From assembly GCA_037179515.1 (NCBI GenBank), contig JAXCGZ010017001.1, positions 115,001 through 179,000 on the forward strand: a stretch of 64,000 nucleotides of DNA. Direction: 5' to 3'. The position numbers were made by a program, and so were the translations under genes. Below are positions 63,812-64,000 of the stretch, piece after piece. Source of the DNA: Halocaridina rubra. Its lineage: Eukaryota; Arthropoda; Malacostraca; Decapoda; Atyidae. Within the stretch, counting starts at the first letter, position 1. Every line of letters begins with the position of its first letter. The notes under the pieces were generated by a model, which did no database searches, had not been told where the DNA came from, and worked only from the letters and a program-made list of their open reading frames with translations.

Positions 63812-64000
63812 TGAGTTAGGACATGAAATATATCAATACCTTTCATATTTTGCTTCACTGTTGGGCTTCCTTTCTAGTTGATGCTGTATGTTAACAGTTT
63901 ATGTCTACTAATTCAACTTATGTTACTACTGATCATTCAGCAATCACATTTCACGTAGTGGCACTACATATTGAAATCTTTAACAGAGCTACTGAGTTAT

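Overview
This is an arthropod-type nuclear window, most consistent with a decapod crustacean. The reasons are very dense TA, AAT and CT microsatellites, many diverged Tigger/pogo DNA transposons, several LINE lineages, tRNA-derived SINEs and short TTAGG-like motifs. The organism is an inference; no rRNA, mitochondrial or diagnostic host marker is present. There are no bacterial-style genes, operons or CRISPR arrays, and most long open frames are microsatellite translations or decayed transposons.

Layout. 1-3.5 kb: a decayed Tigger-like transposon (family A) with six 169-bp tandem units after its transposase. 3.5-4.7 kb: half copies of a foldback element (family B), TA arrays and a tRNA-like head. 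4.7-9 kb: gene-poor sequence with one clean 155-bp hairpin MITE. 9-16.6 kb: compound microsatellites, SINE pieces, three LINE 3' ends and the longest TA array (about 620 bp). 16.6-17.8 kb: an internally deleted family A copy. 17.8-18.2 kb: a copia fragment. 18.2-23.1 kb: a Ty3/gypsy element with both LTRs and the usual gag-PR-RT-RH-INT order, broken by a SINE. 23.1-26.6 kb: a third Tigger lineage (F) with a roughly 200-bp tandem array. 28.4-31.6 kb: a minus-strand gypsy-like pol in which integrase lies upstream of reverse transcriptase (a Gmr1-like order). 31.6-35.7 kb: LINE pieces and MITEs.

From 35.7 to 63.8 kb, on the plus strand, I find a probable host gene. Seven exons keep one open frame through six introns (five GT-AG, one GC-AG) and give about 395 codons: a charged, low-complexity N-terminal part and a hydrophobic C-terminal part. 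I do not recognise the family. Its introns hold nearly everything else. Intron 1: Tigger G inserted in a Jockey LINE. Intron 2: Tigger-like H and a Jockey LINE. Intron 3: two copies of element C, carrying or flanking foldback elements, a LINE with an inverted 5' end and a hAT-type MITE. Introns 4 and 5: Tigger G copies starting 23 bp after a splice donor and ending 49 bp before a splice acceptor.

The main themes are five Tigger-like lineages that each carry their own subterminal tandem array; Tigger ends that abut TA arrays; nested insertions whose order can be read, including an empty site preserved in a paralogous copy; and short frame-breaking tandem duplications inside transposon genes.
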